DNA of 64,000 nucleotides from Gnetum montanum. Lineage: Eukaryota > Streptophyta > Gnetopsida > Gnetales > Gnetaceae. Position 1 is the first letter of the stretch. Each line of letters starts with the position of its first letter. The stretch is from the NCBI GenBank assembly GCA_015680685.1, contig MNCI01004881.1:180587-244586 (forward strand), given 5' to 3'. Below are positions 32,530 through 45,128 of the stretch, in pieces. The notes beneath the pieces are model-generated. The model did not search any database. It saw only the letters and a program-made list of their open reading frames with translations, and was not told where the DNA came from. The translations under genes were made by a program, and so were the position numbers.

Positions 32530-33489
32530 TGATGAGATGCAGATTGCACAAGCCACGATATCGCGTACGCGATATTGCGGTCGACGCGATATCGCGTCTT
32601 TCCTTGCAATATCGCGTACGTGATATTGTAGTCTTCCGTCATATCTATAAATAAGAGGCAGCACTCCCCTCATTTCTCATTAGATAGGCTAAGTAGCGAA
32701 GCTCTGGCTGATTGATCACCCCAAAGATGGAATATTTTCCATGTGCCCGTAGTAGGAGTCGCCCAAGTGAACGGTTCTTTATTCGAGCAGCTTTGTACCT
32801 GAACGTAAGTTGTGTACGGTAATAAAGATGAGCTTTGCGGGTAAACCTTGCAGTGCATGGATAGGTTTAATTAATGTTATTTACTGCTTTCCTAGTGACA
32901 CGGCATGAGTACAACTTGGTTACGAGCATTGACGAACGTGTACGGCTAACCAAGGAATCAGCAACTCATCACGAATAGATTCTCTCAACCCTTTCCTCCT
33001 AGAGCGTGGGATAAGTACGACTTGATTACGAGCATCTACGGATGTGTACGGATAGTCAAGGAATCAGCTACTTGTCACACATAGGTTAGGTAAGTGCCTC
33101 AGTACGACCGCTTTGAGCATGTGCGTTACGTGTGGTGATTCTAGTAACGATTAGCGTTTGGTAGCCACAGTTGCACAGTTCAGGGTTTGTACGGTAAGTG
33201 GGAACGGATGCTGATGCTAGGACTTAGTGTTGTAGTTAGAATTAGTTAGTTTCTCAACCCTTCACCCTCATAGCTTAGGAGATAAACTGAAAAATACCAA
33301 AAAATCATATACCTTAGACTTGCTTAACCATACACCGTGACACATACAAGCAAGCCTGGGAAGACAACGAACGATTAACCCCAAGTGTTCCTTGTGGCGT
33401 TAAGGCATTTAGTCTACGGAGTTCAACCGGATCGCGCGTACACGCTCGTATTCATATGGTTGAGTGTAGGGGTACCTCGCCACTCATCA
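32530..33489 (+). mobile_element. B 3' LTR
   Basis: 960 bp, TGATGAGATGC to CTCATCA, TATAAATA at 32646-32653, AATAAA near 32820. U3 palindromes are partly decayed to GATATTG compared with the 5' copy. Confidence 0.92.
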
Positions 33490-33494
33490 TTGAC
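33490..33494. repeat. Target-site duplication of element B (right)
   Basis: TTGAC, identical to 25122-25126. Confidence 0.85.
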
Positions 33495-33963
33495 AAAGGA
33501 TCACATCAAACATTCCCATCTACATTTAACAAGAATGGTATGATTACAACATTTTTCAATATCTTGGGTGAAGTTAAGATGTAGGGTGTTAGTATATACA
33601 GTAATCCATATTTGTAAAAATTATGTTTTAACAACCATAAATATCTAAATTTTTAAAACCCTAAAGTCTTGTTTGTCATTTAGATATTGAAATTTGGACC
33701 TTTCATATTATCATGATATGTCTACAAAAAAATGGTTAAAGGACTCACGCAAACATCATCCTTATTTACAATGTTTTAAAAGCTCAACTGCGAGAAGCTT
33801 CAGCTATGTTTTTCATAGGCTTAGTTGAGAAGGTGGCTATTGATGTTTTACAGTGTCAACAATTGACTACAGTATGAGTATGTAGCCTTTAATGAGTCTT
33901 TCCTCAATGAAATATCTTTGTTTAGTGCTTTTTGCTTTTTCCTCAAGACTATGATTATGAGGA
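33495..33963. other. Unassigned sequence between B and the LARD-like element
   Basis: AT-rich. Directly after B one frame reads GSHQTFPSTFNKNGMITTFF and a little more before a stop, possibly the continuation of the coding-like stretch before B, though in a different frame. Nothing recognised. Confidence 0.35.
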
Positions 33964-34530
33964 TGTCTTAGGGTAGCGGTTCTCTTAGGCCATCCCCATG
34001 GTTTGGGGACCATGGAACACTCTGAGGTGCCCTTGGGTGGTTCTTAGGTGTTAAAAAACCCTTCCTGGCTTGGTGGTACCAAGTCTGTAGTAGGACTTCC
34101 TTCTGTTACACCTCTCTCTAAGTCCTCTTCATACTACCCTCACTTGGAGAACTACATGGCCTTGATTTTGTGGCAATCATAGATATGTAGGTAGCCAAGA
34201 CTGGATAGTTTTGGTGTAGTGCCATGCCAAACCTTGTACCAGATTGTGAGAGGTCTAGGGGTGAGGTGCCCCCTGGTAGATGCATCATTCCTCTTCCACC
34301 GATGTTTTCTACAAGGTTGCTTGTGTATCTATTTTCAAGGTCCTCATTTAGAGTTAGTCATTCTCCTTGAGGTGCATTCCCATATATATTAAGAAGCTGT
34401 GTTGTTGCTTACATCCTTCCTTGGGTTGCTTGCTTGTTAGAGGCATATTCCTCAAGTCTTCCACCTTGGATACATTAGATCTTAGTGAATTCCTTGGGAT
34501 GCTGAACAACGTCGGGGCAATGTTGTTACA
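33964..34530 (+). mobile_element. LARD-like element 5' LTR
   Basis: 567 bp, TG...CA. It aligns along its whole length with 39869-40429; the pair looks around 85-90% identical by eye. Confidence 0.8.
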
Positions 34531-34532
34531 AA

Positions 34533-34543
34533 TGGTATCAAAG
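34533..34543 (+). promoter_or_regulatory. Primer-binding site (tRNA-iMet type)
   Basis: TGGTATCAAAG lies two bases after the LTR. A different primer class from the gypsy elements in the window. Confidence 0.75.
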
Positions 34544-37500
34544 TATTTTTGTAATCATGTTGTGATATTTGTGTGCTCTTTGGTTATGGTACACCATCGA
34601 GGTTATTCTATCTATCGTCCTTGTGGATTGTTATCTATGTGAGATACGATCATATCTGTATGTGTTCTTTGAAGAGTTATCTTATGGTAATATTTTTACG
34701 CTCTTCATTATAAGGGAAATGTTACGTTTTGAACAACTAATATATGTTGTTCCTATAGAGGATGTATGCATGGCGTTGTGGTATTATCCTCCACTGGTTT
34801 ACTTGTGGTTGGACCAATTTCGATTTTATTTGATATGGCAGAGGAGAGTTCTATTGGCAACATATAAATTATTGTTGCTCAAGGAGCTCTTACCTCTAGT
34901 CTCTAGTGATTCATCTAGGATGAATTGGACCCAGTCTCTACTTCAGTTTCCACCCAGATGACATGTATTGAGATGGCATTGATTGAATCATGTTGGATGT
35001 GGTATCCTTGCACTCCCACTCACCCTAGATACAATGAGTATAGGAATTACAAATTGGGACATATTGGTTCCTAGGTACCTCGAGATGAAGGGCCTTTGGA
35101 CATGTGCTCTTGGTGAGCCTTGTTCTGGGTGGATTAAGATCATTGCCGATAGACTTCGTACATTTGTGTTTGCGATTGTATGTTTATCTAGTTGTGTAGG
35201 TGTGTCTTCGTTGGTTGCGTTTTCAAATTTTGCATGCATGTCACTTTTGACATGTCGATCATTTGTAATGCAAGGCTTTGTAATCCACGTGGTGTGATGA
35301 CTTATTGTTGGGATTGTTGAGGATGAATTTTGAGACCATTTGTGCCATCCCAAGGCCAAATGTTTGTGGTCCTTATTTTGACAACATCTTGTGCTTCGAG
35401 CATGATTACCCTTGTTGTAGACCTTTCATTTGTTGTGCTCCCTTGTTTGAGCTGGTTTTGTTGCCCTTGGTTTTTTGGCATCACTCCTTTGATTGGTGAT
35501 AATTCTTCAGGTATTTTGATTTGGATACCTTCTGGTGTAGGTCATCCTCTTGTTGGTTTTTATTGAGACCTCACCTCTCTTGATGAGAGTCTTTCTTGTG
35601 AACGCATCCTCCTTGATGTTGCTCATTGTAGTGAGAATTGGAGCTTTGTTGAGACCTATTGTTGGCTAGACCTTGGTCTCCCTCCTTATGTTCATGTTGA
35701 GATAATGAATCTCTATTGCCCATGCTTCTTATGAATGTGTTGAGATTTTGATCCTAGTGGGAACCAGTGTCAGTGGCTAGGAATGTTTGTTGTATGTGAA
35801 TCTTGGAATTTTGAGAGTGTTCTAATTCTCTTTGGGTGTGCCTCATACAAATTCTTTTATGTGAGTGTATCTAATTGATCCATCAATGTTTTGCATGACT
35901 GATCTCTATGTGTGTTGTTGAGGTCTTGCTCTTTATGATGTTGTGAGAGTGATATTTCTCTATTGTATGATCATGCTTGATGGTTGTATATGAGGCTGAT
36001 GTGCTAATCATGTTTCTATTAACTACTTTGTTTCTAAGTTGTTGTCTCAATCTTGCAAGCAACATAGGTAATAAGATGCGGCTAGGGGTGGCCTCAATTG
36101 ATTCTATGAGCACTATGTCTACAGGGAAGATGTGTGTTCTTGAGGCCTTCATGAATTGGTTACTTGGTCTTGGAATCCCAACATTGGGTTATGGATTTAT
36201 TAGTACCATTGTTGTGGCAGAGCAGTAGGTACATCATGATTTGTTTGCCTCTCAGTGCTAGGTGAGCACTAATAGAGGATGGTGATTTGTCCTAGATCCT
36301 ATGAATATTGGGTTAGCAGATGGCATAAAATACTATCCCTAGCCATGCCAAATACTGATGGCCTAGGAGTGGCCAATGCCTTGAGGTCTCACTATGGCAG
36401 GTGGTGGATACTCAATTAGTGTGTCCAATTATTTAATCATTGGGTTCGTGTCTCGATTCATTTGCATTCAATGGTAGTCGTGTAGTGGGTTCAGTGTGAT
36501 AGTTGTTCATGTACGTGTAGAGATAGTTGTGCAATGGATGCAGTGTGAAAGATGTTCGTGTACATGTAGAGACAAAGACAGGCTTTTCTTGGAACAGCAT
36601 GGTGCAACCTTAGTGTGATCCTGGTGGCCTAAACCTTTCAACTTAAAATGGGCTTAGGTAGTTTGTCCTATATCCTTATAGGCCTAGGTAGCAACCCCAA
36701 ATGCCATGTATTATGTTCACTAAATGTATTCCTATCCTCAGGTGTGTGAGATTGTAATGTAATCTTGTGATGTACTCAGTTTTAATAGTTTATGCACTCG
36801 AAAGTGCTAGATGTTATTGCCCTATGTGAGTCAGTTGTCTCCTTGTTGTAGGCCTATGCCACACCCTGTGACAAGGCCAAGCTTGATGCATGGTGTTCCC
36901 CTAGTTCTTGTTCTTGAAGCACCTACTTTATATGTTGTAAGCAGCCTTTGTGCCTTGATGTGTAATTCTGTTGAAAGCCCCATGAAAATTTCTCTTTGTT
37001 GAGATATGGTGTTGTAACGAGAAAGCCAAGGCATGTCCTTGCCCAAGGTGCTCTTGATTTGATGCCTTATTTTCTTGGTGATATTGGCATGCCATGATGA
37101 TGTGTCCTTTGGTGAACGTTCTTGAGATAGGACAAGTCTTGGGAACATTTCCTCTTAGGTTCCTAGATTGGTAGAAATCTGATCCACAAGTGATCGATGG
37201 TGGCATGTAGCCTAAAATTTAAACAAATTGGTTTGATGAGCTTGATCTTGATAGGGGTTGGTTCATGATGGTCATGTGAACTGCAATGGCAGAATAAAAT
37301 TCAAATCAAGGTGATGTTGCTATGTCTAGCTATGGAGTAGAGTTGAGTTCTGGGTATTGGCACCTAGACTCCCTCTTCCATGGTTGAATGTGATCATGAA
37401 GTAGTTTTTTGAATGTTGAGATGGTGGTCCATCCTTGAATAAATGATGTTACAGTTACAGAAATTATGACTTCTCTTGGTGGCCTTGCTTGGTGGACTTG

Positions 37501-39846
37501 GATGTGCTTGAAAACACTTAAGCCTATGCTCTCATGATTAGGGGCCTCTGGTGCTTCATGGATTATGATGTGCTCTCGTGACTAGTTACTTTTAGTGCTT
37601 TTGAGGGCTATGATGTGCTCTAATGGCTTGGGACTTATTGGTGCTTTTGTGGACTATGGTGTGATTTCATGACTTGGAACTTATTGTGCCTAGCGAGCTA
37701 TGGTGTATTGCCCAATCTCGTCTGTGTACTCTACTCCTTATGTACATTGATGTTTCACATCATCTCTCCCTAATGTATTGTCCCATTTCTCTAGTGTATT
37801 GTTAAATTATGTCAACTTCCTAACCTTGCTAGTGGGATAGCATGACTAAGCACTATAATACTTGGTGATTCTCTAGTCCTATGAGGGGCCATCTACTGTT
37901 CTAATGGATACCCTCTAGTTCTTGAAATAATAATGCAGGCTGTATAGAGATAGTTGTAACCCTAGATGGGATTTTGAAGTAGTTGATGTTTGGGACTTGT
38001 TCCAACTAGCCATCCCATGTTCTTGAACTCTTAGGGCTTGTTTTTAGAGGAGAATGTTGTTACTGTGGTGGAATTCATGGAATCTCCCTTGTGAGGCCAT
38101 GTTGTTAGTGTAGCCTAAATGTATATATCTCTTCTCTTGTAAGTAAGGCGTGATCATATGTACTCTCTCTCAGCTTTTGGGGCTCCAAAGGAACTTCCTT
38201 GTTGGGGTTCTTTAGTAGACCTTTCTTATTGTAAATCCTTCGGGGATGATTCCTATGTTGTTTTATGTTGGTAGTTGATGTTGTTGAAGCTCGTTCTTTG
38301 TAAAACTATCTTGAGGACCTAGTCCTCCTATGGGAAAAATGTTCTCATTGACTCTCACATTGTTGTTTGGGCCTAATGGTAATAGGTAGTAGTGCAGCCT
38401 TGTGCACCACACATGTTGTAAATGGGATGGACTACGATATATGAAATAAAAATCCAAATCTCCCACGATGAAACCAAACTCCCTCTTGGTAAAATCTTGA
38501 GGGATGAATTCTTTTGCTTCTTAAGTTGTTCTTAAGGTGGAATTGAATGTGGGTAAGACCTGTGAATCTATGTCTTCCCTCAATTGGTAGTAGTTTGATG
38601 ATACGATTGTGTTGGCTATGTTGACTACTTGGGCATGTATTATGGGAAAATTCATATTCTGGGAATCTAGATGTTCTTTGGAGAATTTATGACTATGGTT
38701 ATCCTTAGGGGTGATTCTACATGCTTCCTTGGACTAGGTGTTTAGAAAACTGGTGCTTGTCCCATATCTTGAAGTGGGAAGGATAGCTTGTAAGATGCAG
38801 GTGTGGTTGATCCTTTCCCACAAACGGGACATTATGGTTGCAATGGATGATGTGGTAGCAGTTGACATGAGACGTGTGTATGAAGGATTGCCTTGGGGTT
38901 GGCTGCCAAACATATCCTCCACTTGTTGTAGCATTCAAGTAGGCATTCTTGATGTTGGACCATCCCAAAGGATGTTAATGACAAACTAGGTTTGTATGCT
39001 ATGATAGCCTCTTGGAGAAGTTTTCCAAACAAATTTTGGATCTTCTCTTTTGCTATGGAAATGGAATAGTGTTGGATGATGAAATGAGGATTGCAATGTT
39101 GGTGTGTTTGTGGATGGCAAGGTCAAGTTCAAAAGATTTACCTCTATACCTTATTTTGAAGGGAAATCATGCTCAACTCCCTTCCTACCAGCCTAAACGA
39201 ATGTGATATGGAAAAAAAAAATGTGCATGGTATAGACGTGGTGATTCAGTGATTAGATGGTGGCATTGATGAGACCCCCATGGGTTCTTATGTAAGAAGC
39301 AAAACTTGGGGTTCTAGCAAGCTTGAGTTTCTTGCGGAGACATGGCTCTTTTGGAGCATGTTCTCCCTCTCGATTTTGGATTTCCAAGTTCATCACCATG
39401 GCTAGTGACCTTGGTGAGCCCTCAAGATCAATAAAAAAAATCAAGAAAATCAATGGGTGATGAGATGTCTTTCAGGAAGGAACTCAGCTAGACTTGTGGA
39501 ATAAGAGAGTATCTTCTTGCATAGGTATGGTCCTACGCAAGAAGATAAGTCTCTAGAGCTGATAAGGGGTGGATCTAGGGGATGTTGTAGAGACGTTGTC
39601 CCTTTGGGTTGAATTTCTCTTGCTTGTCACAGAGTAGGGAAAGTTTTGGGTTTCCTCCAAGTGCCCTTTGTGTTTCATGCAAGGCATTGGATGGAAAAAT
39701 GTATCAGGTGTTAAGGTTGGTACCTTCTTTCAAGCTTAGCATCAATTGAGTTGACAAGTTCCCTAGAGTTGATGGAGTTTCAAACCCATACTTAAAGTGT
39801 ACTCGAAGTCATCCTAGGCTCTGCTCCGAGGATGTTGCTTCTTTTT
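34544..39846 (+). other. Non-coding internal region of the LARD-like element
   Basis: 5.3 kb without gag, protease, RT, integrase or env similarity that I can see. The longest ORFs (34569-34961, 34983-35297, reverse 34988-35359) lack recognisable motifs. The sequence is T/G-rich on the plus strand with many TTGTG and CTTG runs. Confidence 0.65.
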
Positions 39847-39868
39847 TGTGGGGGAAGATTGTGAGAGA
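39847..39868 (+). promoter_or_regulatory. Polypurine tract of the LARD-like element
   Basis: GTGGGGGAAGATTGTGAGAG abuts the 3' LTR TGTCTTAGG. Confidence 0.7.
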
Positions 39869-40429
39869 TGTCTTAGGGTAGTGATTCTCCTGGGCCATCC
39901 CCATGGTTCAAGGACCATGGAACACTTTGAGGTGCCCTTAGTTGGTTCTCAAGTGTTCGAAAACCCATCTTGACTTGGTAGTACCAAGCCCGTAGTAGGA
40001 CTCCCTCCTATTATATCTCTCTCTAAGTCCTCTTCATACTATCCTCACTTGGAGAACTATATGGCCCTAATTCTATGACAGTCGTAGATATGTAGGTATC
40101 TAGGACTGGATAGTTTTGGTGTGGTGCCATGTTGAACCTTGTACCAGATCATGAGGGGTGTGAGGGTGAGGCACCCCCTGGTAGATGCATTGTTCCTCTT
40201 TTACACCAATGTTGTCTACAGGGTTGGTTGTGTATTTGTTTGCAAGGTCTTTGTTCAGAGTTAGTCATTCACCTTGAGGTGCATTCCCACATATATTAAG
40301 AAACTATGTTGTTGCTTGCACCCTTCCTTGGGTTGCTTGCTTGTTAGAGACGTATTCCTTGGGTCTTCTACCCCGGATCCATTGGATCTTAGCGAATTCC
40401 TTGAGGTGCTGTGGGGCAAAGTTGTTACA
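39869..40429 (+). mobile_element. LARD-like element 3' LTR
   Basis: 561 bp, pair of 33964-34530. Its end lies about 490 bp from the TATA box of the YSL gene, in the same transcriptional direction. Confidence 0.8.
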
Positions 40430-40918
40430 ATGCTGGTAACTTTTTTAATTATGTTTTTTCAAACCTACAATACGGACATTTGTATTGTTTGAGGAGATGT
40501 AAGCTTTACAACGTAATAAAATTTCAATTTCGGAGTCACAGTATCAATGTGTAAATCTGTGTTTCCAGTATCCGCCCGGAAGCGTGTGATATTCCGGCAT
40601 CACGAAGAAGGCCAAATCATCAGTCATTAGTCAACCACAAGGAGGGACCAGAGCAGGAAGCAGAGCTGTGAAAACGGGGTCATGCTTGCATTGGTTGCAT
40701 ACCGCTGTCGTGGTATGCTGATTACACTGAATGGATGTCGCAGCTGCAGCAAAAACCATGAACCATTTCACACAAAAATGACAACTCCGAGAGTCGGGGA
40801 CGAACACAGTGCAGAAATGGCTTTTTGATTCCATGTGGAATAATACAGTGTGCATCAATGTGTAATTACAAGAAAGCCACTGAACTGGAGTCTGGCTGCT
40901 TGCCAAGTTTTCTAGAGC
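40430..40918 (+). promoter_or_regulatory. Upstream region of the YSL gene
   Basis: About 490 bp between the LARD-like LTR and the TATA box, richer in GC than the surrounding repeats. Not part of any recognised element. A single CATGC (40681-40685) matches the core bound by the iron regulator IDEF1 in grasses, but a 5-mer is weak evidence. Confidence 0.5.
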
Positions 40919-40926
40919 TATAAATA
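40919..40926 (+). promoter_or_regulatory. TATA box of the YSL gene
   Basis: TATAAATA in a GC-richer context, 158 bp before the preferred ATG. Transcription would be expected to start at about 40945-40955. Confidence 0.65.
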
Positions 40927-41076
40927 TCAGTTGAGGATTAGTTTATGTTTTTAAGCGAAAGGTCACTTATTCAGAGAACACTGCCCTGTTCTTCTGTGAA
41001 TTTTATACTCCGTAGCTTGATCAGGTTATACAATTCTGTGGTTTTCAGAGATCCTGCTCAAGAGAAGTTAGAAAGG

Positions 41077-44000
41077 ATGTCTGGAAGTGTGGAACCAGAG
41101 AACAACAGGGACAGAAAACCCAAAAGCAATGTTCACCGAGAAAGGGAGAACGTAGCAGAGGATTTGCATGATAAGAGAGAGAGCGAGGAAGCAGTTCCAG
41201 CATCAGAAGATGCAGGGGATGTGTTTTTCTCTGCAAACGTGCCTCCATGGTTGGAGCAGATCACTCTCAGAGGAATTGCTGCAAGTGTTGTTATGGGAGG
41301 ACTGTTCTGCATCATCGCCCACAAGCTGAATCTGACAGTTGGAGCTATTCCTTCCCTGAGTGTTGCAGCTGGGCTTGTGGGTTTCTTCATGATCAAGACA
41401 TGGACCACGTTTCTTGCCAAGTTTGGGTTGCTGAAGAAGCCCTTTACCAGGCAGGAGAACACGGTCATCCAGACCTGTGTTGTTGCCTGCTATGGAATTG
41501 CCTTCAGTGGTAAGTATGAAAGATCTTGTGAAACTGAAACTGAGATTTGTATGTATTGGGTCTATTTTTTTGAGAAATTTTGCTGAATCTGGTGGTGGGT
41601 GTTTTGCAGGAGGGTTTGGTACTTATATTGTGGCTATGGATGAAGCAACTAGGCAGAAAACAGGGCCTAGTGTGCGTGGAAATGATGCCTCTGCTGTGAA
41701 AACTCCCCACCTTGGATGGATTTTTGCCTTCATTTTCGCTGTCAGCTTTTTGGGACTTTTTGCTGTGGTTCCTTTGCGAAAGGTAGCTCAAGTTACATCT
41801 AATTGCAAGTTGCAGTACCAAGTGTTCTGAAAATTTCTTGTTATCACTGTATGAAACCGTACTGGTTTTTTAATCTTCTCTGGATTCCTCATCAGTGGTG
41901 ACTGCACAGAAGATTCGAAACCAGTATGGTAATGTGACCTGTGCGGGTTTCTAGCTGCGACTAATGAGCTAATTGAAATCAAATATTTTGCTTTGGTTTT
42001 CTTTCTTATTTTTTCCCCAAGTTTTGTTACTTGACAAGAACATAATCATGGCATTTAGGAATAAGCAATATTTACATTTCTTTCGTAACTTGCAATGCAG
42101 ATTATGATCATTGACTACAAACTTACATACCCAAGCGGAACAGCCACAGCCGTTTTGATTAACAGCTTTCATACACCTCAGGGCCAAGCAAAGGCCAAGT
42201 AAGTCCTTTTAAAAAACTGCAGGGAAAATTACCGAATATGCATTTTCCAATTAGTCAAAGAACACTGGCAACATTTGATTCAGCAGCCCTGTCCTGAATC
42301 TTCAAAAACGTGTTATTTTTCGTGTATAGAAATGATTTTAAACTGGCATATGGATTCTTAAAATTATGTTGGATATGTGGCATTGGGATTCTCCAGGATG
42401 CAGGTATTGTGTCTTGCAAAATATTTTATCATCAGCTTTCTTTGGAGCTTCTTCAAATGGTTTTTCAGCGGAAACGGTGATTGTGGATTCAAACATTTTC
42501 CGATTTTTGGTCTTAAAGCCTTTGAGAACAAGTGGGTATTTGTTTCTGTCCATTGACTTATCTATTTCTGCATTTCATTCTACAAACGCCAAGGCCATAA
42601 TCGTATCATTCTTCTGATGATACATGTGCATCGTTTCAGGTTCTACACAGACTTCAACGCAACTTATGTGGGGGCTGGCATGATATGTCCTCATCTGGTG
42701 AATATATCAATGTTGTTTGGTGGAATTGTGTCATGGGGCTTAATGTGGCCGCTAATAAAAAATAGAGAAGGCGATTGGTTTCCAGCAGGGTTGTCTTCAA
42801 AAGATCTAAAAGGTCTCTATGGTTACAAGGTAAAGCACGTTTAAGTAATCTCTCCATAAGGATTTTAATTTAAATGGAAGGAAGTTGGTAGTAGATGTGA
42901 AAAATTACAAAATCATGAAGCTTTAGTTCTTCATAGATGTCAATTGCTAAATAAAACTCGTCCAGTTCTTGATGGTCCAGCTTACTTATAGTGTTGGCAC
43001 AAGGCTACAATGATAATGATCAAGATAGTAACCATCATTTTTTTTCCTGTCACAGATCATTATTGCAATGGCCATTCTTTTAGGAGATGGGATTTACAAC
43101 TTTGTCAAGATATTGACTCTGACAATCTTTTCCCTGTATCAACAACATAAGAGGAGAGGGCAACTCCCTGTGGCAAATTCCGACATCAACAATCCAGGTT
43201 TGAGGCACAATTCTACTTTCTGATGTCCTGAAAATTGTTTTGTCAAATTGTATCTATCCGGCACATCATTGTGGACAATACTTAAAACAAGATTGTCATA
43301 AAGTTACCATAATTTCACTACTCATGCTGGCTTCTAAAATCTTTTTTCATACCTTCATTTTCTGTCAGCTCCTGATGAATCTCAGCAATCACTGGTTGAA
43401 AGGAAGCGTAATGAGATCTTCATGAAAGGCAGCGTACCATTTCATGTTGCTGCAACGGCATATGTAACACTGGCTGCCATATCAACAGGGGTAATGCCCA
43501 GGATATTTCATCAAGTAAAGTGGTACTATGTCCTTTCAGGGTATGTAGTGGCACCGATTCTAGGGTTTTGCAATTCATATGGGAGTGGTTTGACAGATTG
43601 GAGCTTGCCATCAAACTATGGGAAGCTGGGGCTTTTCATATTTGCAGCATGGGCAGGGAGTGATGGGGGTGTTATTGCAGGATTGGCATTAATGGGTGTC
43701 ATGATGGTAATTGTGACCACTGCATCAGACCTGATGCAGGATTTCAAAACTGGGTATTTGACAATGGCCTCACCCAGATCCATGTTCGCCAGCCAAATTA
43801 TTGGTACCGCAATGGGCTGCATTCTAGCCCCCTTGACCTTCTGGATGTTTTGGAAAGCATTTGACATTGGAGTTTCCAAGGAATACCCAGCACCAAATGC
43901 CGCCATTTTCAGACAAATGGCTCTGCTTGGAATTGATGGGTTCTCTGCTCTGCCCAAGCACTGTCTTCAGCTTTGCTATGGTTTCTTTGCCTTTGCAATG

Positions 44001-44318
44001 ATCACAAATCTTATAAAAGATTTTGTACCCAAGAAAGTGTCTGCTTTTATACCCATTTCCATGGCAATGGCCATTCCCTTTTACGTTGGTCCATATTTCG
44101 CCATTGACATGTTTGTGGGCACTGTGATTGTGTTTGTGTGGACAAAACTGAACAAACCCAAAGCAGATCTTCTGGTTCCTGCTGTGGCCTCGGGTTTGAT
44201 CTGTGGGGATGCACTCTGGGCTCTTCCTTCTGCAGTTCTTGCAATTGCTAAAAAGAGCCCTCCTCTGTGCATGACATTCCTATCAAGAACAGATGCTGCT
44301 GCTATACTCCAGCTGTGA
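41077..44318 (+). CDS. YSL: Yellow Stripe-Like oligopeptide/metal-nicotianamine transporter
   Basis: Member of the OPT family, YSL clade. In characterised plants these plasma- or vesicle-membrane proteins move iron and other metals chelated to nicotianamine or phytosiderophores. Exons by GT-AG sites and frame: 41077-41509, 41610-41782, 42101-42198, 42397-42531, 42640-42829, 43056-43197, 43369-44318 (706 codons, typical YSL length). An acidic hydrophilic N-terminus (about 60 residues) precedes many hydrophobic segments. Family stretches seen: [136 protein letters not shown] and [18 protein letters not shown]. Every junction keeps the frame and no lesion is seen, so it is probably functional. 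An in-frame ATG at 40945 could extend the N-terminus by 44 residues. Confidence 0.95.
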
Positions 44319-45128
44319 AGAGAACTAATGCTTTTCCAGTCTTCTACCTGTTACCTTGGAATCTTGTTGCAGTATATGGAATCTGTTATGTATATTTGCA
44401 AAGCTTGAACATGGTCAAAGCCAGGTTTTTCTACAAGTTGTACGCATAATTTTCGGAGGGAGTGTTGTTGGCTAAATGGCATGAATTTCTGTCAAACTTG
44501 TGTACAAGGTTGAAAACCGTTGTCATAGATGAATTCCATGTTGCTTCGCTGGATGTTGTATCATATTGCATTTGGTATATATATATATATATATAATTGG
44601 ATCGGTATTATATTGCATTTTGGTGCGCAGATATATATATATATATGTTATAAATGTTCCTCATGAAGTATGAAAGTGGTTTTGTGCAAACCAGCAAGAG
44701 ATTCAACAACCTATGAAAACGCAGATTGCATTTCAGCGTCAGGCCAGATTAAGGCACTGCGCTGATTGGAGACTTGTCATCTGTTACTGTCTTTATCAAT
44801 GTTGGACGCTCCAAGCAAGCCTTTGGCTTGCTGTTTGACAAACGTATTTGGATGATGTATCGTAAGTCCGCGAATTATGGACGCCAGAATGTGACGTTGA
44901 CATCCTTTTGTATCTGCTTATGTCATGGCCGATGGCCGATGCCACACACTTTGTGTGTGGTTGTGTGATGCACAGTTTTTGCAGAACTTGTAAACAAAAA
45001 AGTTCAAAAAAGCTAAAAAGCTGTGTAATTGTAAGCTTGCATTTCTCTAAGTTATGCATTTATTTTGAAATGATGATCAGAGAATAGGGAATCAAATCAA
45101 CATATTTGCCATCACACAAATTTTTCCT
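44319..45128. other. YSL 3' flank with TA microsatellites
   Basis: Probable 3' untranslated region followed by intergenic DNA. (TA)10 lies at 44576-44595 and (AT)8 at 44631-44646, each preceded by a TATTGCATTT stretch, so a roughly 55-bp unit seems duplicated. No other gene seen. Confidence 0.5.

Larger units (their letters stand above)
25127..33489 (+). mobile_element. Ty3/gypsy retrotransposon B, complete ends, internally deleted
   Basis: 5' LTR 25127 into the gap, gag 26080-27530, pre-RT linker, RT, RNase H and integrase 27535-30579, 3' region 30580-32529, polypurine tract 32517-32529 and 3' LTR 32530-33489, with TTGAC on both sides. The zinc-knuckle part of gag and all of the protease are missing (see 26959-27801). 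Counting by hand, the sequenced 365 bp of the 5' LTR differ from the 3' LTR at about 29 sites (8%), mostly C/T and G/A, so the insertion is not recent. Catalytic changes and stops make it non-autonomous. Confidence 0.92.
33964..40429 (+). mobile_element. LARD-like LTR retrotransposon without coding sequence
   Basis: Two direct repeats (33964-34530 and 39869-40429), each starting TGTCTTAGGGTAG and ending TTGTTACA, enclose 5.3 kb. The left repeat is followed after two bases by TGGTATCAAAG (34533-34543), one base from the common plant tRNA-iMet primer site TGGTATCAGAG. The right repeat is preceded by GTGGGGGAAGATTGTGAG, a polypurine tract. This fixes the orientation as plus. The internal region has no ORF over 130 codons and no gag or pol motif on either strand. 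No target duplication is visible (GAGGA before, ATGCT after). Confidence 0.78.

Noticed and set aside
34983-35359. Overlapping ORFs on both strands in the LARD-like element (104 and 123 codons)
   Set aside because: No recognisable motif and no counterpart elsewhere in the window; most likely chance ORFs.
40681-40685. CATGC core (IDEF1-type iron response element) upstream of the YSL gene
   Set aside because: A five-base match in 490 bp is expected by chance, and the rest of the iron-response element is not present.
41133-41468. Minus-strand ORF of 111 codons in YSL exon 1
   Set aside because: Shadow of the YSL coding frame; no motif.
44576-44646. TA runs as a hairpin terminator or MITE
   Set aside because: Simple microsatellites; no flanking inverted repeats beyond the TA units themselves.
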